A stretch of 8,316 nt of DNA from JAPKZH01 sp964537875 (GCA_964537875.1 CAZIDN010000118.1:1-8316), one strand, 5' to 3'. Positions 1-6,252 are shown, counted from the first letter of the stretch. Numbers and translations are program-made. The notes: a model not told the origin generated them from the sequence alone.

Positions 1-501
1 GAGCTTAGGAAACTGGCTGATACGGGGATTATTCGTCGCACTGTGCGCGGCCGGCAAGTATATTTTCAGGCGAATCCTGAATGCCCAATTTTTCCTGAAC
101 TGAAGAGTCTTATTATCAAAACAGCCGGAATCGGTGATACCCTACGCAACGCTCTGGCGCCGATTGCCGGCCAGATCAAAATCGCCTTTATTTATGGTTC
201 GTTAGCCAGGGGAGAGGAAGGCCCCAGGAGCGATATTGATTTGCTGGTTGTCGGAGACTCTGGATATTCGGATGTTGTCCTCAAACTTCAGACCGCCCAA
301 CAGACTCTCGGTCGGGAGATCAATCCAACGGTCTATCCGTTGAGCGAATTCCAGACAAAAGTGAGAGCAAATCACCATTTCCTGGCGTCCGTATTAGAGA
401 GTCCCAAAATATATCTGATCGGGGACGAGAATGAGCTTAGACGACTGGCTGCGAAACGGTTGGCTCATCGAACAAAAGCCCAGCCCTCGGGAGATCACTG
501 A
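1..501 (+). CDS. Winged-helix + minimal nucleotidyltransferase (MNT) protein, 5'-truncated by window edge
   Basis: The frame is open from base 1, so the gene starts upstream. A GTG at 43 is possible but would cut into the DNA-binding part. The first ~25 codons (ELRKLADTGIIRR, then VRGRQVYFQANP) look like the last helix and wing of an ArsR-type winged helix. A nucleotidyltransferase domain follows, with Gly-Ser at 196-201 and the SDIDL acidic pair (Asp codons at 232 and 238); these are the nucleotide-binding and metal-binding residues of the MNT family. The segment REINPTVYPLSEF follows, with no clear third Asp. The architecture suggests a DNA-binding regulator or antitoxin that transfers AMP or another nucleotide to a partner. 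The partner is probably the HEPN-like protein encoded by the next gene, which overlaps its 3' end. In studied HEPN/MNT modules the MNT protein neutralises the HEPN toxin by AMPylation. That role is inferred here. Family assignment is strong; target and substrate are unknown. Confidence 0.85.
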   Translation, partial: ELRKLADTGIIRRTVRGRQVYFQANPECPIFPELKSLIIKTAGIGDTLRNALAPIAGQIKIAFIYGSLARGEEGPRSDIDLLVVGDSGYSDVVLKLQTAQQTLGREINPTVYPLSEFQTKVRANHHFLASVLESPKIYLIGDENELRRLAAKRLAHRTKAQPSGDH

Positions 502-880
502 CCTCCTGCGCATCGCCGACAGAGACCTGAAAGAATGCCAGCACGCTGGTCTGAGCTCTGACTGGCGCCTGGCCATTGCCTATAATGCTGCTCTACAAAG
601 CGCCACAGCAGCCTTAAGCGCCGCCGGTTATCGCGCTTCGAGAGACAGCCATCATTACAGGGTAATTCAGACTCTTGCCCATACAATCGGGGCGGATGCC
701 GACTTAGTTGCCAAGCTTGATGCCTTCCGAAAAAAGCGCAACATAAGCGATTATGAGCGGTCAGGTGCTGTTTCGGCTCAAGAGGCGAGGGAGATGTTCA
801 CACTGGCCAGGAGGCTGCGCAAAAGCGTGGGCATCTGGTTGAAGAAAAATCATACTGAACTTTTGCATCGTTCCTCTTGA
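431..880 (+). CDS. HEPN-like domain protein, partner of the upstream MNT protein
   Basis: This 149-aa all-helical, soluble protein has no signal or membrane segment. ATG 431 is chosen because GGGGA (421-425) lies five bases upstream and because MSLDDWLRNGWL is a plausible family N-terminus. This makes a 71-nt out-of-frame overlap with the nucleotidyltransferase gene, so the two are probably translationally coupled. Features of the HEPN superfamily are the helix EITDLLRIADRDLKEC, a central AYNAALQSATAAL helix, and RKKRNISDYE (Arg103, Asn104, Tyr108) where HEPN RNases carry R-x4-6-H. In this protein Tyr stands at the His position, so RNase activity is uncertain. Tyr108 could be a nucleotidyl-acceptor, since in HepT/MntA the MNT enzyme modifies a Tyr near this motif. 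It could be a toxin, a substrate-binding subunit, or a non-catalytic HEPN protein. The pairing is solid and the function is inferred. Confidence 0.78.
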   Translation: MSLDDWLRNGWLIEQKPSPREITDLLRIADRDLKECQHAGLSSDWRLAIAYNAALQSATAALSAAGYRASRDSHHYRVIQTLAHTIGADADLVAKLDAFRKKRNISDYERSGAVSAQEAREMFTLARRLRKSVGIWLKKNHTELLHRSS

Positions 881-884
881 AAAT

Positions 885-888
885 GGAG
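885..888 (+). promoter_or_regulatory. Ribosome binding site fixing the TTG start at 897
   Basis: GGAG lies eight bases before TTG 897 and five bases after the HEPN-gene stop codon. No ATG or GTG in that frame fits both this spacing and the need to include the radical SAM cysteines, which begin at residue 16. This supports the unusual TTG start and suggests the gene can be co-transcribed with the pair upstream. Confidence 0.65.
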
Positions 889-896
889 TTTTTTGA

Positions 897-2036
897 TTGA
901 ACCGCGGATTCCAGATTTTTGCCAAGCCGGCCGGCGCCGCCTGCAACCTGGGCTGCCGCTACTGCTACTATCTCGGGAAAGGACGCCTCGGCCCGGAGCG
1001 CGGGCCGCTCCACATGCCTGAAGACCTCCTCGAGAATTACATCATCCAGCACATAGCAGCCTCGCCCGACGAAGTGATCCGATTTTCCTGGCATGGCGGG
1101 GAGCCGACCGTCCTTGGCCTCGATTATTTCCGTTTGATCGTGGACATCCAGCGCCGCCGCTGCCCCTCCGGCCGGACGGTCGTCAACGGGATGCAGACCA
1201 ACGGGACTCTCCTCGATGAGGAGTGGGGCCGCTTTCTCGCGGCCGAAGGGTTCGCCGTCGGGCTCAGCCTCGACGGCCCGCGCGAAATGCACGACCGGTA
1301 TCGCCTCACTCGGGACGGCCGTCCCACTTTCGAGGAGACCATGCGCGGCTATGAAATCCTTCGGCGGCACGGCGTCCCGACCGATATCCTCTGCGTCGTG
1401 AGCTCGCACAACGTTCGGCGCCCCGCGGAGGTCTACCGTTTTTTCAGGCGGATTGGCGCCTCATACGTGACTTTCCTCCCCCTGGTTGAGCGGCGGCCGG
1501 ACGCGGCGGACGGCGTCACCCCCGAGACCGTTCCGGCCGAAGCCTGGGGCGACTTCCTCTGCTCCGTCTTCGACGAGTGGGCGGCCGGGGACATCGGGTT
1601 GATCAAAGTCCAGATCATTGAGGAGGCGGCCAGGACCGCTTTCGGCCAGGAGCACTCCCTGTGTATCTTCCGCCCTGTCTGCGGCGACATCCCCGTCGTC
1701 GAGAGCAACGGAGATTTCTACTGCTGCGATCATTTTGTAGACGCGGAGCACCGCGTGGGCAATATCCGCGATACGCCGCTCATCGACCTTCTCGAGAGCC
1801 TCTCTCAGAAGGCGTTCGGACTGGCCAAGCTGGAAAAGATGCCTCACTTCTGCCGGGCTTGCGATGTGCGGGTCATGTGCAATGGGGAGTGTCCGAAGAA
1901 CCGTTTCCTGCGCACTCAGGACGGCGAGCCGGGGCTGAACTACCTTTGCCCGGGCTACAAAAGATTTTTCACCCGGGTGAGGCCATTCGTGGCCGAGGTG
2001 GCCGCCGAGTGGCGCCGGCAAAACCCTAGGACTTGA
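897..2036 (+). CDS. Anaerobic sulfatase-maturating-type radical SAM/SPASM enzyme
   Basis: This 379-aa protein has the usual length for the family. The radical SAM cluster motif CxxxCxxC is Cys16, Cys20 and Cys23, followed by YYL. Other core motifs are WHGGEPT (65-71), QTNG (100-103) and SLDGP (124-128). The C-terminal SPASM/twitch part holds Cys256, Cys262, Cys277, Cys319, Cys322, Cys328, Cys332 and Cys351, enough for two auxiliary 4Fe-4S clusters. It also contains YCCDHFV, in which Asp278 matches the catalytic Asp of characterised anSMEs, and CNGECPKNRF. anSMEs oxidise a Cys or Ser in the sulfatase [C/S]-x-P-x-R motif to formylglycine in the cytoplasm, independently of oxygen. The TTG start sits 16 bases after the HEPN gene. 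No sulfatase is in the window and I see no [C/S]xPxR in the neighbouring lyase, so the substrate is encoded elsewhere or is different. The family is near certain; substrate identity is inferred. Confidence 0.9.
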   Translation: MNRGFQIFAKPAGAACNLGCRYCYYLGKGRLGPERGPLHMPEDLLENYIIQHIAASPDEVIRFSWHGGEPTVLGLDYFRLIVDIQRRRCPSGRTVVNGMQTNGTLLDEEWGRFLAAEGFAVGLSLDGPREMHDRYRLTRDGRPTFEETMRGYEILRRHGVPTDILCVVSSHNVRRPAEVYRFFRRIGASYVTFLPLVERRPDAADGVTPETVPAEAWGDFLCSVFDEWAAGDIGLIKVQIIEEAARTAFGQEHSLCIFRPVCGDIPVVESNGDFYCCDHFVDAEHRVGNIRDTPLIDLLESLSQKAFGLAKLEKMPHFCRACDVRVMCNGECPKNRFLRTQDGEPGLNYLCPGYKRFFTRVRPFVAEVAAEWRRQNPRT

Positions 2037-2050
2037 GCCTCTCTTTAAGG

Positions 2051-2124
2051 TCAGGAGCTACTGATGGCCGCCCAGACCTCGACCGAATATTTTTCCTAGT
2101 TCTTTCCTCGTCCCGGAGGAGAGG
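2051..2124 (+). repeat. Left copy of the 74-bp direct repeat (IS91-type 3' end)
   Basis: It matches 5893-5966 at 73 of 74 bases, the only difference being A2060 versus T5902. Identity drops sharply on both sides; only scattered matches continue to about 2130. It begins 14 bases after the stop of the radical SAM gene. It encodes QELLMAAQTSTEYFS and a TAG stop (2097-2099), the same peptide that ends the transposase remnant in the right copy, and then the hairpin. No other transposase sequence is left on this side, because an in-frame TAA lies at 2046. Confidence 0.88.
2101..2124 (+). other. Hairpin at the end of the left repeat, possible IS91-type origin end
   Basis: TCTTTCCTC pairs with GAGGAGAGG around the loop GTCCCG, giving nine positions of which two are G-T. 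Its last base is the last base of exact identity between the two repeats. A hairpin next to the rolling-circle origin is known for IS91-like elements. Calling this one an origin is an inference from its position just behind the transposase stop codon. It could also attenuate read-through from the radical SAM gene. Confidence 0.45.
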
Positions 2125-2159
2125 CCTGGCGACGAGTTCGCGGTCAGAGAACATTTCCG

Positions 2160-2188
2160 TTGCTTGTCGGGCGGAGCGCGAATAGAAT
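2160..2188 (+). promoter_or_regulatory. Possible sigma-70-like promoter of the lyase gene
   Basis: TTGCTT (2160-2165) and TAGAAT (2183-2188) are 17 bases apart, just inside the left repeat and 33 bases before the start codon. The -10 matches five of six consensus bases but the -35 only three. It would let the lyase gene carry its own promoter inside the cassette. This is a weak pattern match only. Confidence 0.3.
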
Positions 2189-2221
2189 TGGATTTTCCCA
2201 AGTGCCATAAGGAGATTAGAC

Positions 2222-5200
2222 ATGTGTTTGAAAACGGCTTTAAGGATCGCTCTTATTGTCGCAATGGCTGCAGTTGTCTATGCCGCGGCACCGGACTTGA
2301 CTTATAACCTGGTTGTCTACCAGCCGGATTTCGTGGGCGAGGGGCGTATCTTCATGGTGGCTTTGCAGGTCCCGACCGGAGTTCCCGACATCCGCGTGAA
2401 ATGTCCGCCGGCCGTCGTCCTCCTCGACTACACTCCTCTGCCGGCCCGATCCGAAATCCGGCGTTTTTATTTCCGCGCCCAAAAAGCGGCGAAAATGGCT
2501 GAGATCAACTTCTCCTGGCCCGGCCAACACGTTGCCGTTCCCGTCGGAATTTGGTCTTTCGAAGACCTGCGCCAATATCGTGAGCTGAAAGGGATGAAGC
2601 TCCCGCGCCGCTGGCCTCTCGGAGCTTCTCTTCCCGAACTTAAGACGGGCCAAACCCTTTCCGTGGCCATCGAATCCGGACTTCGCAGTCAGAAATCCGA
2701 CGCGGGACAATGGTTGACCCTCGATGACGACGCCATTTGGGCGATGCAGCCCGATTCGACGATTCCCCGCTGGCACTGGGTCAACCTGAAGGAGGGATGC
2801 CCGGTTCACGGGACGGACGTCTACCGGGACGTCGCGTTCTATCCATGGCTGAACGACCGCGGAGTCCCCCTGCGGCAATACAACGCCTCCATTCCCTATC
2901 TCTGGAAGCTTCGCTGTCCGATCGGCGGCGAAACCTATCCGACTAATGATTTCGCCGCCGGAGATTTCACCGGCGGGGAATTTGCCGACGACGGTATCGG
3001 CGGCGGGTGCGACGTCAACGGGAAAAAGTACGGTTTCATCGCCGAACTCAACCAGGCCTACTGTCACCAGATGCTGCGCGTTTTCCCCGAATGTGCCGCG
3101 GCATACGTGTCCACGGGCGATCCCCGCTATCTCCATAAGGCGCTGGTCGCCGCGTCCCGAGCAGCGGTTGAGTACGCCTACCTGGCCACAATGACGCAGC
3201 ACCGCCACCGCAACTCTATCAAACAAGTGCAACGCTTCGGTCCGGGACGGTTCGACGAGGGGCCGATTCTCGAGCGAAGTGGGTTCACGATCTACCCGAT
3301 CGATCAGCCCGGATACCAGCTCCGCTACGCCGAAGCCTACGACGCCGTCTGGCCGGATATCGACCGGGACCGGGAGATCATTACCTTTCTGAGACGAAAG
3401 GGCTTCGACGTCCGCAGCGGCGCCGACGTCCGGCGTTTCATCGAGGAAAACCTCTTCGCCGTCTGGATGCAGGGGACGATGGACGGCGCTACCGCATCGA
3501 ACGAACCGTGGCCCCAGCGCGGATTCGCCAAGCTCGTCGAAATGCTGAATTACCGCCGCGGCCCCGAATTCATGGACTGGCTCTATGACGGAAACGGAAA
3601 CCTGCGGGTCTTCCTCCCCAACGGCTATTTCCGCGACGGCGCTCCCTATGAATCGACCGGCGGCTACAACTCCGCCCACGTTGAGTCTCTTGGGCCGATC
3701 ATCGATTCGATCGAACATCTCCGGACGTTGAATCCGGACCTCTATCCGGCCGACCGCTACCCCGACCTGACCCGCATACGCAGGTTCCGCCAGATCTTCG
3801 ATTTCTCCATGGACACCGTCAACGTCGGCCGGACGTTCCCGCGGGTGGGAGACGGCGGCAGCTATCCCAAATTCCAGGTGCTGGAGAAGATCACCCGCCA
3901 GAACGGAAGTCTAAGGGCTTTCGAGCAGGCTTACCGCGTCCTCCGCGATCCCAAATTCGCCTGGGCCTTGGCCCGCGACAGCGCCTGGAAACCCTCCGCC
4001 GACTTCCCCTTCACTCGGGAAGAAATCGAGCGCGAGGCGTCGAAGCTTCCGGACGACTGGAACGATCTCAGCTCCCTTCAGGACGGATACGGACTGGCGA
4101 TGCTTCGCAGCGGGCAGGGCGACAACCGGCGCGCGCTGTGGATGATGTACGGCCGCTACCGCGGGCACGAACACGACGATATCATGCACATCGGCCTGGA
4201 TGCCTACCGCAGCGAGATCCTCGGTCAAATGGGATACCCGCGCAACTGGAATTACTGGGAAAAACTATGGCTGACCCAGATTCTGGCGCGGCAGATTCCC
4301 TTTGTGGAGATGACGGCGTCCGCTCAGCTTTTCAACGACGCAGGCCCCGTTCACGTGACCGAAGCTCTGGCACGGGGATTCACCAGCCGGGTAGAGGACG
4401 GGAAGGGATTCGAACTCGACCCGGGCAACTGGCAGCGGCGGATGCTCGCGCTCATCGATATCGACGAGGAGCGGTTTTACTGCCTCGATTTGTACCGCGT
4501 CTCCGGAGGCCGTGAAAACTGGTGGAGTTTCCACGCCCAAGAGGACGAGGGATTCGTCACGTCAGGGATCCAACTGAACCGGCAACCGACCGGGACTCTG
4601 GCCGGAGCGGACGTTCCCTATGGCGACCCGGAGTGGCTGCGCAAGAACACCGAATATAACGAGGCCTATGGATTCCAGGGGCCTCTTTTCGGTTTTCCCC
4701 ATTTCTACAATATCAGCCGGGGAAATCCGCAGGGAGTGTGGTCCGTGGATTGGGCGCTGAAAGAGAGCGATGGCCTCCATTTCCGCCTGACCCTGGCCGA
4801 TTCGGGTGGAGCCCAAGCGGTCATATGTGACGGCAAGTCTCCCGCCGGCTCGTCTCCCTACGAAATGAAATGGGTGCTGCTGAATCGGAGCGGAGAAGCC
4901 CCTGTCCAAACCCAGGTCTGCAGCCTGATGGAGTTGTACCGCGGTGAGCCGCTCATTCTCGGAGTCCGGAAGCTCGAGATATCCCCGGTCGACGAGGCCG
5001 GTTTCCCGCCTCTGGCCATCGTCGTCTCGCTTAAAGACCGCGAAGACTACCTGTTCGCCTCAAGCGACGGCAGCATCGAGCGCACGGCCGAGGGCGGATT
5101 CGTCTTCGCAGGCCGGTTCGGATATTTCTCGCAAAGGAAAAATGGGGAATGCCGGCTGGCGATTGTCGGGGGCAACAGGCTGACGCGCGACGGCGTCGGG

Positions 5201-5737
5201 CTGCGGCCGGAGGGACCGGGTGAATATCGGGGGAAAATCGCATCGCTGGATCACAAGCAAAGCCGGATCACCATCTCTCCGGTCCCGGATCATCCCGAAG
5301 GGCTGAAGGGAAAAATCATCTACGTGACCAACCCCGCCCGCCGGGTGGCGCTGAAGGTCGAATTGACACGGCGCACAGAACAAGGGCTTGAGCTGGAACT
5401 CGCCACGGACAGCCGCATCGGCATCGGCCGGGTCACCGGCATCGACGGCCGCAGTATTCTGACCGATACCCGTTTTTACGTGGGCGGTTTCCGCTATTAT
5501 CATGGCGCTCGCCTGACCAACGCGGCGAGGACCGTGGAATACTTTACGTCCGATGTCGTCAACCGGAAGTACGCGCAGATCGATCCCACGGCACATCCCG
5601 CTATCGATCCCGTCAAACTGGCCGCCGAATTTCCGGTCGGCTCCTGGTTCGAGATTTACGACTACGGCGTGGGCGACGAGGTCGTCTGGCCGACCGTTTC
5701 CGAGACGACGATGCCTGCGGAGAAAAAGAAGAAATAG
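2222..5737 (+). CDS. Large secreted heparinase II/III-like polysaccharide lyase
   Basis: This 1171-aa protein starts at ATG 2222, with AAGGAG seven bases upstream. Residues 1-21 form a signal peptide (Lys4, Arg8, then a hydrophobic core ending near VYA), so it is exported. A beta-rich N-terminal part is followed by an alpha-toroid-like region (about 190-600) with CPVHG (Cys193) and CPIGGE (Cys232). This region contains DGAPYESTGGYNSAH (472-486), which resembles the DG..E.S.gY stretch of heparinase II/III lyases. A beta-sandwich region follows with RGHEHDDIMHIGLDAY (647-662), similar to the HGHxD...l..G motif of the heparinase II/III C-terminal domain. Tyr482, His486, His649 and His651 are candidate catalytic or metal-binding residues. 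About 400 further residues are beta-rich and end in AEKKKK. The likely role is beta-elimination of a uronic-acid polysaccharide outside the cytoplasm. Substrate and PL family cannot be told by eye. IS91-type ends flank the gene on both sides. Confidence 0.75.
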   Translation: MCLKTALRIALIVAMAAVVYAAAPDLTYNLVVYQPDFVGEGRIFMVALQVPTGVPDIRVKCPPAVVLLDYTPLPARSEIRRFYFRAQKAAKMAEINFSWPGQHVAVPVGIWSFEDLRQYRELKGMKLPRRWPLGASLPELKTGQTLSVAIESGLRSQKSDAGQWLTLDDDAIWAMQPDSTIPRWHWVNLKEGCPVHGTDVYRDVAFYPWLNDRGVPLRQYNASIPYLWKLRCPIGGETYPTNDFAAGDFTGGEFADDGIGGGCDVNGKKYGFIAELNQAYCHQMLRVFPECAAAYVSTGDPRYLHKALVAASRAAVEYAYLATMTQHRHRNSIKQVQRFGPGRFDEGPILERSGFTIYPIDQPGYQLRYAEAYDAVWPDIDRDREIITFLRRKGFDVRSGADVRRFIEENLFAVWMQGTMDGATASNEPWPQRGFAKLVEMLNYRRGPEFMDWLYDGNGNLRVFLPNGYFRDGAPYESTGGYNSAHVESLGPIIDSIEHLRTLNPDLYPADRYPDLTRIRRFRQIFDFSMDTVNVGRTFPRVGDGGSYPKFQVLEKITRQNGSLRAFEQAYRVLRDPKFAWALARDSAWKPSADFPFTREEIEREASKLPDDWNDLSSLQDGYGLAMLRSGQGDNRRALWMMYGRYRGHEHDDIMHIGLDAYRSEILGQMGYPRNWNYWEKLWLTQILARQIPFVEMTASAQLFNDAGPVHVTEALARGFTSRVEDGKGFELDPGNWQRRMLALIDIDEERFYCLDLYRVSGGRENWWSFHAQEDEGFVTSGIQLNRQPTGTLAGADVPYGDPEWLRKNTEYNEAYGFQGPLFGFPHFYNISRGNPQGVWSVDWALKESDGLHFRLTLADSGGAQAVICDGKSPAGSSPYEMKWVLLNRSGEAPVQTQVCSLMELYRGEPLILGVRKLEISPVDEAGFPPLAIVVSLKDREDYLFASSDGSIERTAEGGFVFAGRFGYFSQRKNGECRLAIVGGNRLTRDGVGLRPEGPGEYRGKIASLDHKQSRITISPVPDHPEGLKGKIIYVTNPARRVALKVELTRRTEQGLELELATDSRIGIGRVTGIDGRSILTDTRFYVGGFRYYHGARLTNAARTVEYFTSDVVNRKYAQIDPTAHPAIDPVKLAAEFPVGSWFEIYDYGVGDEVVWPTVSETTMPAEKKKK

Positions 5738-5940
5738 GCAGGAAGGCCAAGTCTGCTACCGGTCTGTCCCCAGTGCGGAGCAGAGATGCGCATCATTGCC
5801 TTCCTCACCGACTATGCGGTGGTCGACAGGATCATCAACCACCTCAGGCTCTCATTTGTCGCAGACAAACCCCCTCCGCCTCATATCCCCTATCAGGAGC
5901 TTCTGATGGCCGCCCAGACCTCGACCGAATATTTTTCCTA
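5738..5940 (+). pseudogene. C-terminal remnant of an IS91-family-like transposase
   Basis: The frame is open from directly after the lyase TAG (5735-5737) to TAG 5938-5940. Recognisable sequence starts at CPQCGAEMRIIAF (from 5765) and runs through DYAVVDRIINHLRLSF and a PPPP stretch to QELLMAAQTSTEYFS. A CPxCGxxMRIIAF zinc-knuckle-like tail followed by a helix ending in NHL is typical of the C-terminus of IS91-type (Y2/HUH) transposases. The catalytic HUH and Tyr domain, some 300 residues, is missing, so this is a 5'-deleted, non-functional remnant. It lies in the same reading frame as the lyase gene, separated only by one stop codon. The exact deletion point is somewhere in 5738-5762. ATG 5786 is internal and there is no sign of independent translation. 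The family call comes from memory of such tails, without a search. Confidence 0.7.
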
Positions 5941-5966
5941 GTTCTTTCCTCGTCCCGGAGGAGAGG
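5893..5966 (+). repeat. Right copy of the 74-bp direct repeat (IS91-type 3' end)
   Basis: It matches 2051-2124 with a single mismatch, at a constant offset of 3842 bases. The first part codes for the final 16 residues of the transposase remnant and its stop; the rest is the non-coding hairpin end. Here the homologous transposase sequence continues upstream, unlike in the left copy. This marks the right copy as the fuller remnant of the element. Confidence 0.88.
5943..5966 (+). other. Hairpin at the end of the right repeat, possible IS91-type origin end
   Basis: It has the same 9-position stem and GTCCCG loop as 2101-2124. A second inverted repeat follows only in this copy: CCGGC (5968-5972) pairs with GCCGG (5981-5985) across eight bases. 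It may be part of the true element end or a rho-independent-like stop for the lyase transcript, but no T-run follows. Its function is inferred. Confidence 0.42.
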
Positions 5967-6219
5967 TCCGGCTGATTTTCGCCGGTTCTGGCGCCTCGAA
6001 CGGCCTCGTGGAGATACCCTCCGCCCCTAAGCTGTCCTTGGCATCTTCTTGAGCCATGACCTATACTTCCTCACGATGCTTGGATGGGAAAATCGATACA
6101 AAGAGGCTTATTCGACAGGCATAGCAAAAAAAGAATTTCTTATCACCAATACCCTTCGTACCCCGTGGTAAGCCGCGACTACTTGCTGGCTCGCCGGAAA
6201 CGGGGGCTATAAATCTATA
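5967..6219. other. Intergenic region without a convincing gene
   Basis: Short frames exist, for example ATG 6076 to TAA 6171 (31 codons) and a 22-codon frame from ATG 6057, but none has a ribosome binding site or recognisable similarity. Composition falls from GC-rich next to the repeat to more AT-rich after about 6050, which may mark the edge between the cassette and older chromosomal DNA. No tRNA, riboswitch or CRISPR pattern is visible. Confidence 0.5.
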
Positions 6220-6252
6220 AGAGCCCTCTCTTGTCAGCTCGGAGGGGGCTCT
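6220..6252 (-). terminator. Hairpin terminator downstream of the Dabb gene
   Basis: AGAGCCCTCTC (6220-6230) pairs with GAGGGGGCTCT (6242-6252) in an 11-bp stem with one G-T pair and an 11-base loop. It lies eight bases beyond the stop codon of the leftward Dabb gene. On the minus strand the stem is followed by a moderately T/A-rich run; on the plus strand TT then C follows. It could therefore stop transcription from both directions. Confidence 0.7.

Larger units (their letters stand above)
2051..5966 (+). mobile_element. Putative IS91/ISCR-like cassette: lyase gene between two IS91-type 3' ends
   Basis: Seen: two direct repeats (2051-2124 and 5893-5966), each encoding the end of the same transposase and ending in the same hairpin, enclose one complete gene. 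The right copy retains a longer transposase tail. Known: IS91-family and ISCR elements move by rolling-circle replication from an origin just downstream of the transposase, and one-ended events can carry adjacent DNA. Inferred: the 3842-bp unit 2125-5966 (promoter, lyase gene, transposase tail, origin-like end) was captured or moved this way and lies next to another copy of the end. It has no intact transposase and cannot move by itself. Two unrelated insertions, or a recombination scar, could also give this picture. Confidence 0.5.

Noticed and set aside
1..25. Resemblance between bases 1-25 and 433-457 (both GAGCTTAG..., coding ELRKLA / ELRRLA)
   Set aside because: Short, imperfect match in two Leu/Arg-rich helices in the same frame; flanks do not match. 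Best taken as chance, not a duplication.
1461..2021. 186-codon minus-strand frame opposite the radical SAM gene
   Set aside because: Antisense shadow; the plus strand carries the complete cysteine pattern of a known family.
2101..2124. Reading the hairpin simply as an intrinsic terminator of the radical SAM gene
   Set aside because: There is no T-run after the stem and the identical structure recurs behind the transposase remnant, so an element end explains it better, although some attenuation is possible.
2240..3718. 492-codon open frame on the minus strand opposite the lyase gene
   Set aside because: Shadow of a GC-rich gene: no ribosome site, no recognisable motifs, and the plus-strand protein has a signal peptide, strong RBS and family motifs.
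2222..5737. Possibility that the lyase is the substrate of the neighbouring maturase-like enzyme
   Set aside because: Reading the protein for [C/S]-x-P-x-R found none; the nearest is TNPAR with Thr in the first position, which is not a known substrate residue.
5773..6030. 85-codon plus-strand frame crossing the right repeat and the following region
   Set aside because: It is out of frame with the transposase remnant and shows no similarity or RBS; only the 5738-5940 frame gives recognisable protein.
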